Below are positions 35,502 through 42,111 of a DNA stretch of 64,000 nt, piece after piece. Each line of letters opens with the position of its first letter. Position 1 is the stretch's first letter. The notes under the pieces were generated by a model, which was given only the letters and a program-made list of their open reading frames with translations, had not been told where the DNA came from and made no database searches. Location of the stretch: contig NZ_JARXRO010000018.1 of NCBI RefSeq assembly GCF_029887935.1, forward strand, positions 1 to 64,000. The letters are read 5' to 3'. Position numbers and translations under genes: made by a program. This DNA is from Luteimonas kalidii (lineage in GTDB: Bacteria > Pseudomonadota > Gammaproteobacteria > Xanthomonadales > Xanthomonadaceae).

Positions 35502-35542
35502 CCAGGGTTGGCCCCAGGTGGGGAACGCCCCAGCTTGGGGCG
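35502..35542 (+). promoter_or_regulatory. CCCCAG box 1 with tandem palindromes
   Basis: Directly after sctP lies CCAGGGTTGGCCCCAG (35502-35517), a one-base-shorter version of the box at 36369. Two short palindromes overlap or follow it: CCCCA-GG-TGGGG (35512-35523) and CGCCCCA-GCT-TGGGGCG (35526-35542). There is no T-run after either stem, so they are better read as protein-binding sites than as terminators. They precede the small Gly-rich gene at 35628. Confidence 0.5.
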
Positions 35543-35627
35543 ACCCGGCTCCAGAAGCACACTTCGATGGCGCCCCCGGCGCGTGATGTTCCGACCCCCG
35601 ACATCAACGTAGACAGGAGTCCACACC

Positions 35628-35837
35628 ATGAGCTTCCTCAGCGGCCTTGGCGACATCGTTTCCAGCGTCATCAATCTTGCAGTCACCGCGTACACCGGCA
35701 ATCCCATGCTCGGCCAGCTGGCCGGCGGGCTGGTCGGGTCGATGCTCGGTGAGTCCGGCGGGACCGGCGATTCCGGTTTCGATGCGGTCTTCAACAATGC
35801 CTTCGGCAGCGGTTTCCTGAACGGCCTCGGCAGCTGA
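35628..35837 (+). CDS. Small Gly-rich hydrophobic protein of the T3SS tail
   Basis: The 69-residue protein is preceded by AGGAG at normal spacing. It has one hydrophobic, small-residue-rich stretch (about 4-45: GLGDIVSSVINLAVTAYTG and LGQLAGGLVGSMLG with GxxxG spacing) and a Gly/Ser/Phe/Asn tail. There is no cleavable signal peptide and there are no cysteines. I do not recognise the family. Harpins and small translocator-like proteins of type III systems are also Gly-rich, signal-less and hydrophobic, so a secreted pore or filament component is a reasonable guess. It is flanked by its own upstream box and is not overlapped with neighbours. Confidence 0.7.
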   Translation: MSFLSGLGDIVSSVINLAVTAYTGNPMLGQLAGGLVGSMLGESGGTGDSGFDAVFNNAFGSGFLNGLGS

Positions 35838-35926
35838 CGCAGCAGGGGGTGGGCGACGTCCGGGCCGGCGACGGTCCGGACATCCGCTTCCCCGCGGTGA
35901 TGCTCTTCTCCCGAGCCAGGTGATCC

Positions 35927-36373
35927 ATGTCCAGACGCCCACCCCAACGATCCGTCCACCGCAGCCAGCCAGCGGCCGACGGACGACTGTCCGCCGCCCA
36001 GTTCGATCCGGAACCCGTGTCCGATGCGTCTGCGGGCGAGCCAGGGGCGTCCGAGCAGGTCGATGGACCGCCGCCGGTGGCGACCAGCCGCAGCGAACTG
36101 GTGGAACTGCTCGACGACCTGCGCCAGCAGGGCGGCCTGGACGTGGCCGACGAGGCCGCGATCCTGCGCAAGTACGATGCACTCGTGATCGAACTGCGCG
36201 CGGAGAAGGCGAAGCTCGAAGCCGAGTTCCGCGAGCGTCTGGCGCGTGACGGCCAGGACGACACCAATGCCTGGCTGGCCGATGCCGCCGAAGCGCTGGG
36301 TCGGCGGCAGGGCGAACAGATGCGCCAATTGGTGCAGACGATCCCCGGCCTGTCTCCCGGCACAAGTGCCTAG
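35927..36373 (+). CDS. Unknown T3SS-tail protein, module-A family member 1
   Basis: The 148-residue protein has a basic/Pro-rich disordered N-terminus (1-53) and a helical rest. Residues 98-133 (EFRERLARDGQDD then AWLADAAEALGRRQGEQMR) form a module also present in the proteins at 36450 and 38040. No signal peptide or membrane segment is seen. A helical protein with disordered N-terminus beside a type III system could be a secreted substrate or a chaperone; nothing in the sequence decides. Its stop codon lies within the regulatory box at 36369. Confidence 0.75.
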   Translation: MSRRPPQRSVHRSQPAADGRLSAAQFDPEPVSDASAGEPGASEQVDGPPPVATSRSELVELLDDLRQQGGLDVADEAAILRKYDALVIELRAEKAKLEAEFRERLARDGQDDTNAWLADAAEALGRRQGEQMRQLVQTIPGLSPGTSA

Positions 36374-36388
36374 GGTTCGCCCCAGCTG
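36369..36388 (+). promoter_or_regulatory. CCCCAG box 2
   Basis: CCTAGGGTTCGCCCCAG (36369-36385) is identical in 15 of 17 positions to the box read on the minus strand at 40246-40230. It overlaps the stop of the preceding gene and is followed 40 nt from its start by a -10-like TAGATT (36409-36414), 35 nt before the next ATG. The spacing fits an activator site upstream of a promoter. Confidence 0.55.
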
Positions 36389-36449
36389 AATTGCCGATCC
36401 GCCTCCACTAGATTCAATCCATCCTCTCGACCGGGCACACCGACTCCCC

Positions 36450-37088
36450 ATGGCACGCCGCCAGATCCGCCGACCCGCAAGCACCACCGACCGCCGTTTC
36501 GAGGTGGTGGCCGGTGCATTGGGCGACGCGGGCGGCGCGCAGGAGCGGACGCAACGGGATCCGGACGATGGAATGGCAGCGGCGGTGGAGGCCGAGAAGG
36601 ACGAACTCCTGCAGCAGTTCTTCGAACTGCTGGGTGAGGATCCTTCGCTCGATCTCGAGGCCCGCGAGCAGATCCGCAAGGAACTGACGGCCGCGCTGGA
36701 CGCGGTCGAGGCCGTGGATCCGATGTTCGAGGCGCCCGATCGCCAGGTCTGGATGGATGCGGCCAAGGCCCTGCAGACGGCGGGTGCGGTCTCTGACGAA
36801 GACGCCAATGCGCTGGTGCGTCAGCTGGATGGCGCGCTGGCGGCATTCGAGCGCAAGGAATCGAAGTTCGCGCTCGAGTTCAGCCAGCGGATGGCGCGCG
36901 ACGGCGAGGATGCGGCCCTGGAATGGCTGCGGCAGAACCGTGAGGCGTTGCTGGGCGACGGATCGGCGGACGCGGCTCAGGCCGCCATGTCGATCGGCAT
37001 CGGCGAGCCCGCGCCGGTCGTGGCCACGGATGCCACAAGGTCAAGGGCGCGGCGCGTGAGGGGTCCGCCGCCGCGCAGTGGTCGCTAG
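36450..37088 (+). CDS. Unknown T3SS-tail protein, module-A family member 2
   Basis: The 212-residue protein has a basic N-terminus (MARRQIRRPASTTDRR), a helical acidic middle, and a module at about 141-170 (LEFSQRMARDGEDAALEWL then REALLGD) matching the proteins at 35927 and 38040. An Arg/Pro-rich tail follows. The region around 104-140 also aligns with residues 64-97 of the 35927 product, so the two genes look like a tandem duplication. No signal peptide is seen. Function unknown; a secreted or chaperone-like role in the adjacent type III system is inferred from location and the regulatory box before it. Confidence 0.75.
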   Translation: MARRQIRRPASTTDRRFEVVAGALGDAGGAQERTQRDPDDGMAAAVEAEKDELLQQFFELLGEDPSLDLEAREQIRKELTAALDAVEAVDPMFEAPDRQVWMDAAKALQTAGAVSDEDANALVRQLDGALAAFERKESKFALEFSQRMARDGEDAALEWLRQNREALLGDGSADAAQAAMSIGIGEPAPVVATDATRSRARRVRGPPPRSGR

Positions 37089-37151
37089 ATTCGCAGAGAT
37101 GACACACGTGAAGAATCCGATCGCAATCGACAAATTGATGGAGAAGCAGCC

Positions 37152-37493
37152 ATGACCGATGTCCGTCCCACCATGAACGATTATTCGCAGATGAGCGTGG
37201 ACCAGCTGGCCGTCGAGGCCAAGCTCGCCAAGGGCGGCAGCTGGCTCGTCGTGCTCGCGATGATCCTGGGCAAGATCGCCGACAAGATGGGCGAGAACCT
37301 GGTGAAGATGGCGCAGGCCATCGACACCGAGCAGCAGCGCGTGTCCGACGGCGGCGAGAATTCGCAGCTGACCGAGCTCAACGCCAAGATGAACGCCTAC
37401 AGCCAGACCATGAACATGTTCATGCAGGCCACGAGCAACATCATCAAGAGCCTGGGCGAGGGCAACACCCAGATCGCGCGCAAGTCGGGCTGA
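37152..37493 (+). CDS. Candidate secreted T3SS filament/translocon protein
   Basis: The 113-residue protein is unusually rich in Met, Gln and Asn for this genome. It has a short N-terminus, one hydrophobic stretch (about 27-40: GGSWLVVLAMILGKI), then a long amphipathic helix region (41-105) and the terminus NTQIARKSG. One hydrophobic segment next to coiled coil and no signal peptide is the layout of EspA-like filament and small translocator proteins, but I see no decisive family motif. A strong intrinsic terminator follows 27 nt after the stop, suggesting an abundant transcript ending here. Confidence 0.7.
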   Translation: MTDVRPTMNDYSQMSVDQLAVEAKLAKGGSWLVVLAMILGKIADKMGENLVKMAQAIDTEQQRVSDGGENSQLTELNAKMNAYSQTMNMFMQATSNIIKSLGEGNTQIARKSG

Positions 37494-37519
37494 TCCCGGC
37501 GGCGTGTCGTGTCGCAAGG

Positions 37520-37556
37520 CGCCTCCCGCGTGTCGCGGGGGGCGTTCTTGTTTTTT
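37520..37556 (+). terminator. Intrinsic terminator after the 37152 gene
   Basis: The stem is CGCCTCCCGCG (37520-37530) / CGCGGGGGGCG (37534-37544), paired at 11 positions with one G-T wobble and a TGT loop, followed by TTCTTGTTTTTT (37545-37556). It ends the rightward T3SS-tail transcript, and the lipoprotein gene at 37579 must use another promoter or read-through. Confidence 0.85.
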
Positions 37557-37578
37557 GCAAACGAGGAACATGGATTCG

Positions 37579-37929
37579 ATGCGCGCCATCCCACCCATCG
37601 TCCTTCTCATGCTGCTGCTCGCGCTGCCGGGCTGCGGCGACCGCGGTGACCGCGGTGAGTCGGCCGAGCGGGTGCCGCTCGCAGGCAAGGTCGCCGGCGA
37701 AGAGGTCGCGGCAGGCGGGGAGTCGGACGCTCGCATCCGGGGCGACGCCTCGCGACTGTCGTCCCGGACCGGCGAGGGCGGGCCGGACGAGGCCAGCGCC
37801 GACCAGCGCCATCGGCGGGGCGATCCCGACTGTGCGCGGATCGAGACGCGCACCCGCAGCGTCGCAAGCGTATCGGGCGGGCCGATGCAGATGATCATGG
37901 TCACCGAGTGCGTGCCGGCGAAGAAGTGA
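37579..37929 (+). CDS. Small lipoprotein with Cys-containing C-terminal module B
   Basis: The 116-residue lipoprotein has a leader MRAIPPIVLLMLLLALPGC with lipobox LPGC (Cys19) and a charged low-complexity middle. The C-terminal module (82-116: DPDCAR ... VSVSGGPMQMIMVTECVP pattern) has two cysteines likely to form a disulfide in the periplasm. The module is nearly identical to that of the protein at 38040. GAGGA precedes ATG 37579 by 11 nt. The in-frame ATG at 37570 is too close to that RBS, and the frame further upstream lies inside the terminator. Function unknown; an envelope-located partner of the secretion system is possible. Confidence 0.75.
   Translation: MRAIPPIVLLMLLLALPGCGDRGDRGESAERVPLAGKVAGEEVAAGGESDARIRGDASRLSSRTGEGGPDEASADQRHRRGDPDCARIETRTRSVASVSGGPMQMIMVTECVPAKK
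37873..37920 (+). repeat. 48-bp direct repeat, copy 1 (module B coding)
   Basis: These bases match 38478-38525 at 47 of 48 positions, the only difference being a G/C at the Pro codon of GGPMQM. The sequence encodes SGGPMQMIMVTECVPA. Similarity continues upstream at lower identity. A recent duplication or gene conversion is indicated. Confidence 0.9.
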
Positions 37930-38039
37930 TCCACGCCACACCTGCGCTCGCGCGAACGCAATATTTGCGCCCGATTAATGCCCGCGTCGGTAGCGTCCGT
38001 CGTGCGCACATCGAGCGCGAGAGACCGAGGACGGAGCCC

Positions 38040-38531
38040 ATGTTCCTGTCGACGCCACGTTCGCTGATGCTCGGGTGCGCCATCGCGCTGTCCGGCGCCC
38101 TGCTGGCGTATCCGGCCACCGGTCAGGCGCAGGATCGCGGACAGGCCGCCATCGACGAGCAGGCACTGCGGCAGGACATGCAGCGCGCGATCGACCAGCG
38201 GCGGCGCGAGTTGCTGCCGGAGTACCAGCGACGGGTCCGCACCGAGGGCAGGGCGAACGCGGACGCGTGGCTGCGTGCGACCGCGGAACGTCTGGGGCGC
38301 GAGGACGGCGAGCGCGTGCGCCGCAGGCATGCGTCAGGTGCTTATGCGGCCCCGGTGGCTGCGGACGCCCCCCGTCAACCGGCCCAGGGCACAGCGCCCG
38401 TTCGCGACGGCAAGGGCAAGGGCACGGATCCCGCCTGTGCGCGGATGGTGACGCGCCAGCGCAACGTCCCGAGCGTCTCGGGCGGGCCCATGCAGATGAT
38501 CATGGTCACCGAGTGCGTGCCGGCGCGGTAA
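38040..38531 (+). CDS. Secreted protein combining module A and module B
   Basis: The 163-residue precursor has a signal peptide (MFLSTPRSLMLGCAIALSGALLAYPATGQA). Helical module A at 58-94 (YQRRVRTEGRANADAWLRA then AERLGREDGERVR) is followed by a Pro/Ala linker and module B at 130-163 (DPACARMVTRQRN ... TECVPAR) with two cysteines. Module A is shared with the signal-less proteins at 35927 and 36450, and module B with the lipoprotein at 37579. The ATG 38040 is chosen with CGAGG 9 nt upstream. A dyad CGCAA-TAT-TTGCG lies about 80 nt before the start. Function unknown; it links the cytosolic-type and envelope-type members of this local family. Confidence 0.75.
   Translation: MFLSTPRSLMLGCAIALSGALLAYPATGQAQDRGQAAIDEQALRQDMQRAIDQRRRELLPEYQRRVRTEGRANADAWLRATAERLGREDGERVRRRHASGAYAAPVAADAPRQPAQGTAPVRDGKGKGTDPACARMVTRQRNVPSVSGGPMQMIMVTECVPAR
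38478..38525 (+). repeat. 48-bp direct repeat, copy 2 (module B coding)
   Basis: This is the partner of 37873-37920, one mismatch in 48 bases. It lies in the same frame and the same position relative to the stop codon as copy 1. Confidence 0.9.
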
Positions 38532-38559
38532 GCCCGGAGTCACCTCGCGTGACGCTGCG

Positions 38560-40152
38560 TCAGCGCATGCGACGCGCGAGGACCCATGCCCAGACGCCGC
38601 TGGCCAGCCCCACCGAAGTCAGGCCATTGCGCCACATCGGAAGCGCGTCGCCTGCGATCGGCAAGGTCGCGCCCAACGGCGTCATGAGCCCGAGTGCGCT
38701 TGCGAGGCAGCCGTAGGTGACCGCGATCAGGGACCAGTAGAGCCACTGGCGGGGCGCGGCCGGCGTGTCTTCGGCAGCGGCATCGTCTTCGCCAGCCGCG
38801 ACGTGTCCGGCCGGGCGGGCGTCCTCGTCGTCCTCGTCAGTGCCATAGGCCGGCAGCCGCGCGCCCGCCAGGGCGGTATGCCCGGCAGCGGCGGCGGTTG
38901 CGCTCGCAGGCTGGGCCGTGGACCCGTGGCGCGCTGCGCTGCTTGGCGAGTGCTCTGCCGCCGCGGAGCGCCCCGTTGGATTCTCGCCCCGGTCTCGGCG
39001 TTCGCGATCGTGATCTCCGTCGCGCTCACCGACGGCCGTTTCCCGTGCCGCCTCTTCCCGCCCGGCTTCGTCGCGTGCGCGCCGCCGCTCACCGGGCGTA
39101 CGGGCGCGGACCGCCTCCTGCGGTGCGTGGGCGAAGGTGGTCCCCGCCGGTTGCGCCACCGCGGCGAGCGTCACGCCGGCGGCGCCGACCAGGCTTGGCA
39201 GCCCGCCCGCTGGCATGACGTCCCCGGCGCGTTCGGCGCGCGCGGGCAGCGCCGCCTCCGGTGCCCGCGCCTGCAGCAGCGGTACCGGCTGTTCGGCGTT
39301 CGGTCGCGCAGCATCGGCGGTCGTCGCCGCCACGTGGCCCTGGGGCGCCGGCGTTGACGGCGACTGCGCGGGTGCGCCGGTGGATGCGGTGGTCGCGGCG
39401 GTCAGCGGCAACGCGCCCGGCGCCCCCGGGGGGATTGCGCCTTCTGCGCGCGGGGACGTCGCCAGCGCCTGCGCCAACCCGGCCATCGAACGGGGGTCGG
39501 ACGGCCCCCGGGCGTCGCCCGGACCCTGCGCCAGTGCGGCGGGCAATCGCGCCTCGTCGGCGCGGGCGAGGCCCTGCGCACGGTCCATTGCCGCATGTGG
39601 GCCTTGCTGCGCCTGCGCCTGGCCTGGTGACTGGGCTTGGCCCTGCGCCTGGATGGTGGCGCGCATCGCGTCGCCTTCGGCCCGTGCCTGCGCCATCGAC
39701 GCAGACGGCCCGGGGTCGCGCAGCAGGGCCGCCGCCGCCGAGGAGGCCTGGGCCAGCGATGCCACGGTATTGGCCGGCAGTTCGTGCATGAGGCTCTGCG
39801 GCGACGTCAGGACGTCGACGACCCATTGCCGGAACACCTCCGGCGAGGCCTGCGGGAGGTCACGGAACAGCGGATGCGACGGATTCTGGCGCATCGCGCC
39901 CGACAGCACGTCTGCGATCTGATGGGCCTCGGGCAGGCTCAGCGGGGCTTGGCCGTCCGCGCGCAACGCGCCGCCTGCCGGCGCAGCGGGACCGTCACCG
40001 TGCCGCGCATGATGGCCGGGGCCGCGCGGCGGACCATCGTCGGAATCGGGCAGGTCTGCCAGGGGACCGAACGGGTTCCCGTCCGGACCGCCCCGGCCCG
40101 GCAGGGGCAGCAGCGAGCGCAGGGCGTCGAACGGGGACGGAATCGACGTCAC
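38560..40152 (-). CDS. Large Ala/Pro-rich protein with C-terminal membrane hairpin, candidate secreted T3SS protein
   Basis: The 530-residue protein has a Ser/Pro-containing polar N-terminus without signal peptide (MTSIPSPFDALRSLLP). A short helical domain follows (about 75-135: LSLPEAHQIADVLSGAMRQNP ... EVFRQWVVDVLTSPQSL). A very long low-complexity Ala/Pro/Gln/Arg region comes next (about 140-460), then two hydrophobic segments at the end (WLYWSLIAVTYGCLASALGL and the stretch before RRMR). GTG 40152 is preferred over ATG 40158 because GGAGG lies 7 nt from the GTG but only 1 nt from the ATG. A copy of the CCCCAG box precedes it on its own strand. I do not recognise the family; N-terminus, disorder and terminal hairpin would fit an effector or translocator. 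Confidence 0.7.
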   Translation of the reverse strand: MTSIPSPFDALRSLLPLPGRGGPDGNPFGPLADLPDSDDGPPRGPGHHARHGDGPAAPAGGALRADGQAPLSLPEAHQIADVLSGAMRQNPSHPLFRDLPQASPEVFRQWVVDVLTSPQSLMHELPANTVASLAQASSAAAALLRDPGPSASMAQARAEGDAMRATIQAQGQAQSPGQAQAQQGPHAAMDRAQGLARADEARLPAALAQGPGDARGPSDPRSMAGLAQALATSPRAEGAIPPGAPGALPLTAATTASTGAPAQSPSTPAPQGHVAATTADAARPNAEQPVPLLQARAPEAALPARAERAGDVMPAGGLPSLVGAAGVTLAAVAQPAGTTFAHAPQEAVRARTPGERRRARDEAGREEAARETAVGERDGDHDRERRDRGENPTGRSAAAEHSPSSAARHGSTAQPASATAAAAGHTALAGARLPAYGTDEDDEDARPAGHVAAGEDDAAAEDTPAAPRQWLYWSLIAVTYGCLASALGLMTPLGATLPIAGDALPMWRNGLTSVGLASGVWAWVLARRMR

Positions 40153-40229
40153 GGGCATGCCTCCCCGGTTCCGGCGCGACACACGCCTGTCATCACCGCA
40201 CGCTACGTCGCCGCGGCGCAGGCCGGTAT

Positions 40230-40246
40230 CTGGGGTGGACCCTAGG
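40230..40246 (-). promoter_or_regulatory. CCCCAG box 3 (minus strand)
   Basis: Read leftward this is CCTAGGGTCCACCCCAG, differing from box 2 at two of 17 positions. A -10-like TAGCGT starts 41 nt from the beginning of the box, compared with 40 nt for TAGATT at box 2. The box lies about 78 nt before the start of the Ala/Pro-rich gene. Confidence 0.55.
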
Positions 40247-40254
40247 ACCAGGCG

Positions 40255-40285
40255 AAAAAAAAACGGGAAACCGTGGGTTTCCCGT
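40255..40285 (-). terminator. Intrinsic terminator of the acid phosphatase transcript
   Basis: On the minus strand there is a perfect 10-bp stem ACGGGAAACC / GGTTTCCCGT with a 3-nt loop followed by nine T residues (the A-run at 40255-40263). It lies about 107 nt beyond the phosphatase stop and just before box 3, insulating the secretion locus from the housekeeping gene. Confidence 0.9.
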
Positions 40286-40391
40286 CGAATCCGGCATGGC
40301 CGGAGGACTCGTGTTGTGGCGGGCGCCAGCCTACCGCCCACGCGAACCTGATGCAATACCTTAATTAGCCCATTGCAAATATTTGAATTTG

Positions 40392-41315
40392 TTAAATTTC
40401 TGGCCGTAGTGCGTCGCGCTTCATCGTGCGGCGGACGTCACGCGACTCGCCCCAGGCGTTGTTGAACACCGCCGGCTCCCAGGATCCATAGGTGGGGTTG
40501 GCGAGCATCCACCAGCGTTCGCCGAACCAGTCGTCGTACTCGGCCAGCAGGTCCGCCCGACTCCCGGGGGTGTTGGCGGTGATCTCGACGAAGTCCCCGA
40601 GCTGGTCGCCGAACTGCATCAGCACGCGGTACTCGCGGCCGGCGAGCCGGCGCCGGCAGAGCTTCTCCGATCCGTGCTGCTCGCAGCCGTCGACGTGCGT
40701 ACCGAGCCCGAGAAACACGCTGTCGTCCTTCACCGGCAGGCCGGCCGCGCGCAGGTTCGCCAGCGTGGCGTCTTTCAGGTGGACCGCCCGGTTGGACAGG
40801 TACAGCAGGGTCACGCCCCTGGACTCGGCCGCCTTCGCGAACTCCAGCACGCCCGGCACCGGGCGGGCCTTCTTCTCGGCGACCCACTGGTCCCAGGTCA
40901 CCTCGTCGTATTCCAGGCCGTTGGCGACCAGGCGCGCCTGGTAGGGCGAGTTGTCGAGCACGGTCTCGTCGATGTCCATGATCACCGCGGGCGCGAGGCC
41001 CCTGGCTGGCGCGGCCTGTTCGCGTTCGGCCGGCACCAGCGCGTCCCACTCCGGTTCGGCGAGGGCGGCGTCGAGGTGGTCCGCGGCGGCGCGGAAGATC
41101 GAGATCGCGTTGGCCTGGTATTCGGCCGAGCGTTGCACCCACAGCACCGCGTTGAGGTTGTCGTCGGCGCCCGCGCCCTGCCGCTGCGCGTCGGCCGTGG
41201 CGTCCGACGGAGCCGGCTTCACGGGGTCTCCGGTCGGCAACGGGGCGGTCACCTTGCAGGCAGCGAGGATGAATGCGGTGGCGAGCAGGCTCGCGGCAGT
41301 TGCGGATGCGCGCAT
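40392..41315 (-). CDS. 5'-nucleotidase / acid phosphatase, lipoprotein e(P4) family
   Basis: The 307-residue HAD-superfamily lipoprotein has the leader [21 protein letters not shown] with lipobox LAAC. The catalytic motif [13 protein letters not shown] has nucleophile Asp and acid Asp, followed by motif II LSNR and the late acidic motif [20 protein letters not shown]. e(P4)-type enzymes hydrolyse phosphomonoesters such as NMN or nucleotides at the outer membrane. The N-terminal [16 protein letters not shown] stretch is typical of the family. The start is chosen to give the lipoprotein leader. The last codons and the following 50 nt are strikingly AT-rich compared with the window. Confidence 0.92.
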   Translation of the reverse strand: MRASATAASLLATAFILAACKVTAPLPTGDPVKPAPSDATADAQRQGAGADDNLNAVLWVQRSAEYQANAISIFRAAADHLDAALAEPEWDALVPAEREQAAPARGLAPAVIMDIDETVLDNSPYQARLVANGLEYDEVTWDQWVAEKKARPVPGVLEFAKAAESRGVTLLYLSNRAVHLKDATLANLRAAGLPVKDDSVFLGLGTHVDGCEQHGSEKLCRRRLAGREYRVLMQFGDQLGDFVEITANTPGSRADLLAEYDDWFGERWWMLANPTYGSWEPAVFNNAWGESRDVRRTMKRDALRPEI

Positions 41316-41430
41316 GCGGCGTGCTCCATCGATGCGTGGGCCGCCGAGTGTAACCAAGCCACATGGCCGGTGTTCGCTGCCCGCGCGGCTATGCTGTCGC
41401 GCGCAGCAGACCGAACAGGACACGACGCCG

Positions 41431-42084
41431 ATGGATACCGACACCACCGCATTGCCGCTGACCGGGGCCGAGGCGCGCGTGCTGGGCTGCCTGATCGAGA
41501 AGCAGGCCACCACACCGGACCAGTACCCGCTGACGGTCAACGCCGCCCAGTCCGCGGCCAACCAGAAGACCGCGCGCGATCCGGTGCTCTCGCTCGACGC
41601 CGGCACCGTGCACCACGCCCTGCGCCAGCTCGATCGCAAAGGGCTGGCGCGGCAGGTGTTCTCCTCGCGCGCGGAACGCTATGAGCACCGCGCCGACGCA
41701 TGTTTCAGTCTGCCGCGGGCGCAGGTGGCGCTGGTCGGACTGCTGCTGCTGCGCGGGCCGCAGACGCTGCACGAACTGCTCGTGCGCAGCGAACGCCTGC
41801 ATGGCTTCGCTGACGCGGACGACGTGCGCCATCACCTTGAGCGCCTGGCGCAGCATCCGCACGCATTGGTGGCCGTGCTGCCGCGTGGAGCCGGGCAGCG
41901 CGAAGAGCGCTACGTCCACCAGTTGTGCGGCGCGGTGGACGTGGCCGCGCTGGCCGAGCGTGCACCGCGGCTGCCGGCCACATCCGCGGCAGATGCCGGA
42001 CTCGAGGCGCGGGTCGACGCCCTCGAAGCCGCGCTGGAGGACCTGCGCGCACAGCTGGCGCAGGTGCAGGCCGCGGGCCGCTGA
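41431..42084 (+). CDS. YceH family protein (DUF480)
   Basis: The 217-residue protein matches DUF480/YceH, composed of two winged-helix domains. Signatures are [40 protein letters not shown]-like [15 protein letters not shown], and [15 protein letters not shown] in the second domain. A C-terminal coiled coil (about 190-215) ends the protein. The molecular function is not established. It diverges from the phosphatase gene over a 115-nt spacer with a TATGCT -10-like element at 41390. Confidence 0.9.
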   Translation: MDTDTTALPLTGAEARVLGCLIEKQATTPDQYPLTVNAAQSAANQKTARDPVLSLDAGTVHHALRQLDRKGLARQVFSSRAERYEHRADACFSLPRAQVALVGLLLLRGPQTLHELLVRSERLHGFADADDVRHHLERLAQHPHALVAVLPRGAGQREERYVHQLCGAVDVAALAERAPRLPATSAADAGLEARVDALEAALEDLRAQLAQVQAAGR

Positions 42085-42111
42085 CGGCCGCGCCGCCGGC
42101 AAGTGCGCCGG

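Noticed and set aside
35526..35542. Perfect 7-bp hairpin after sctP as an intrinsic terminator
   Set aside because: No T-run follows on either strand, and a second similar palindrome overlaps a conserved promoter box, so a protein-binding site is more likely.
37504..37578. Upstream extension of the 37579 lipoprotein to position 37504
   Set aside because: The extra codons lie within the terminator hairpin and T-run and would place 25 residues before the lipoprotein leader.
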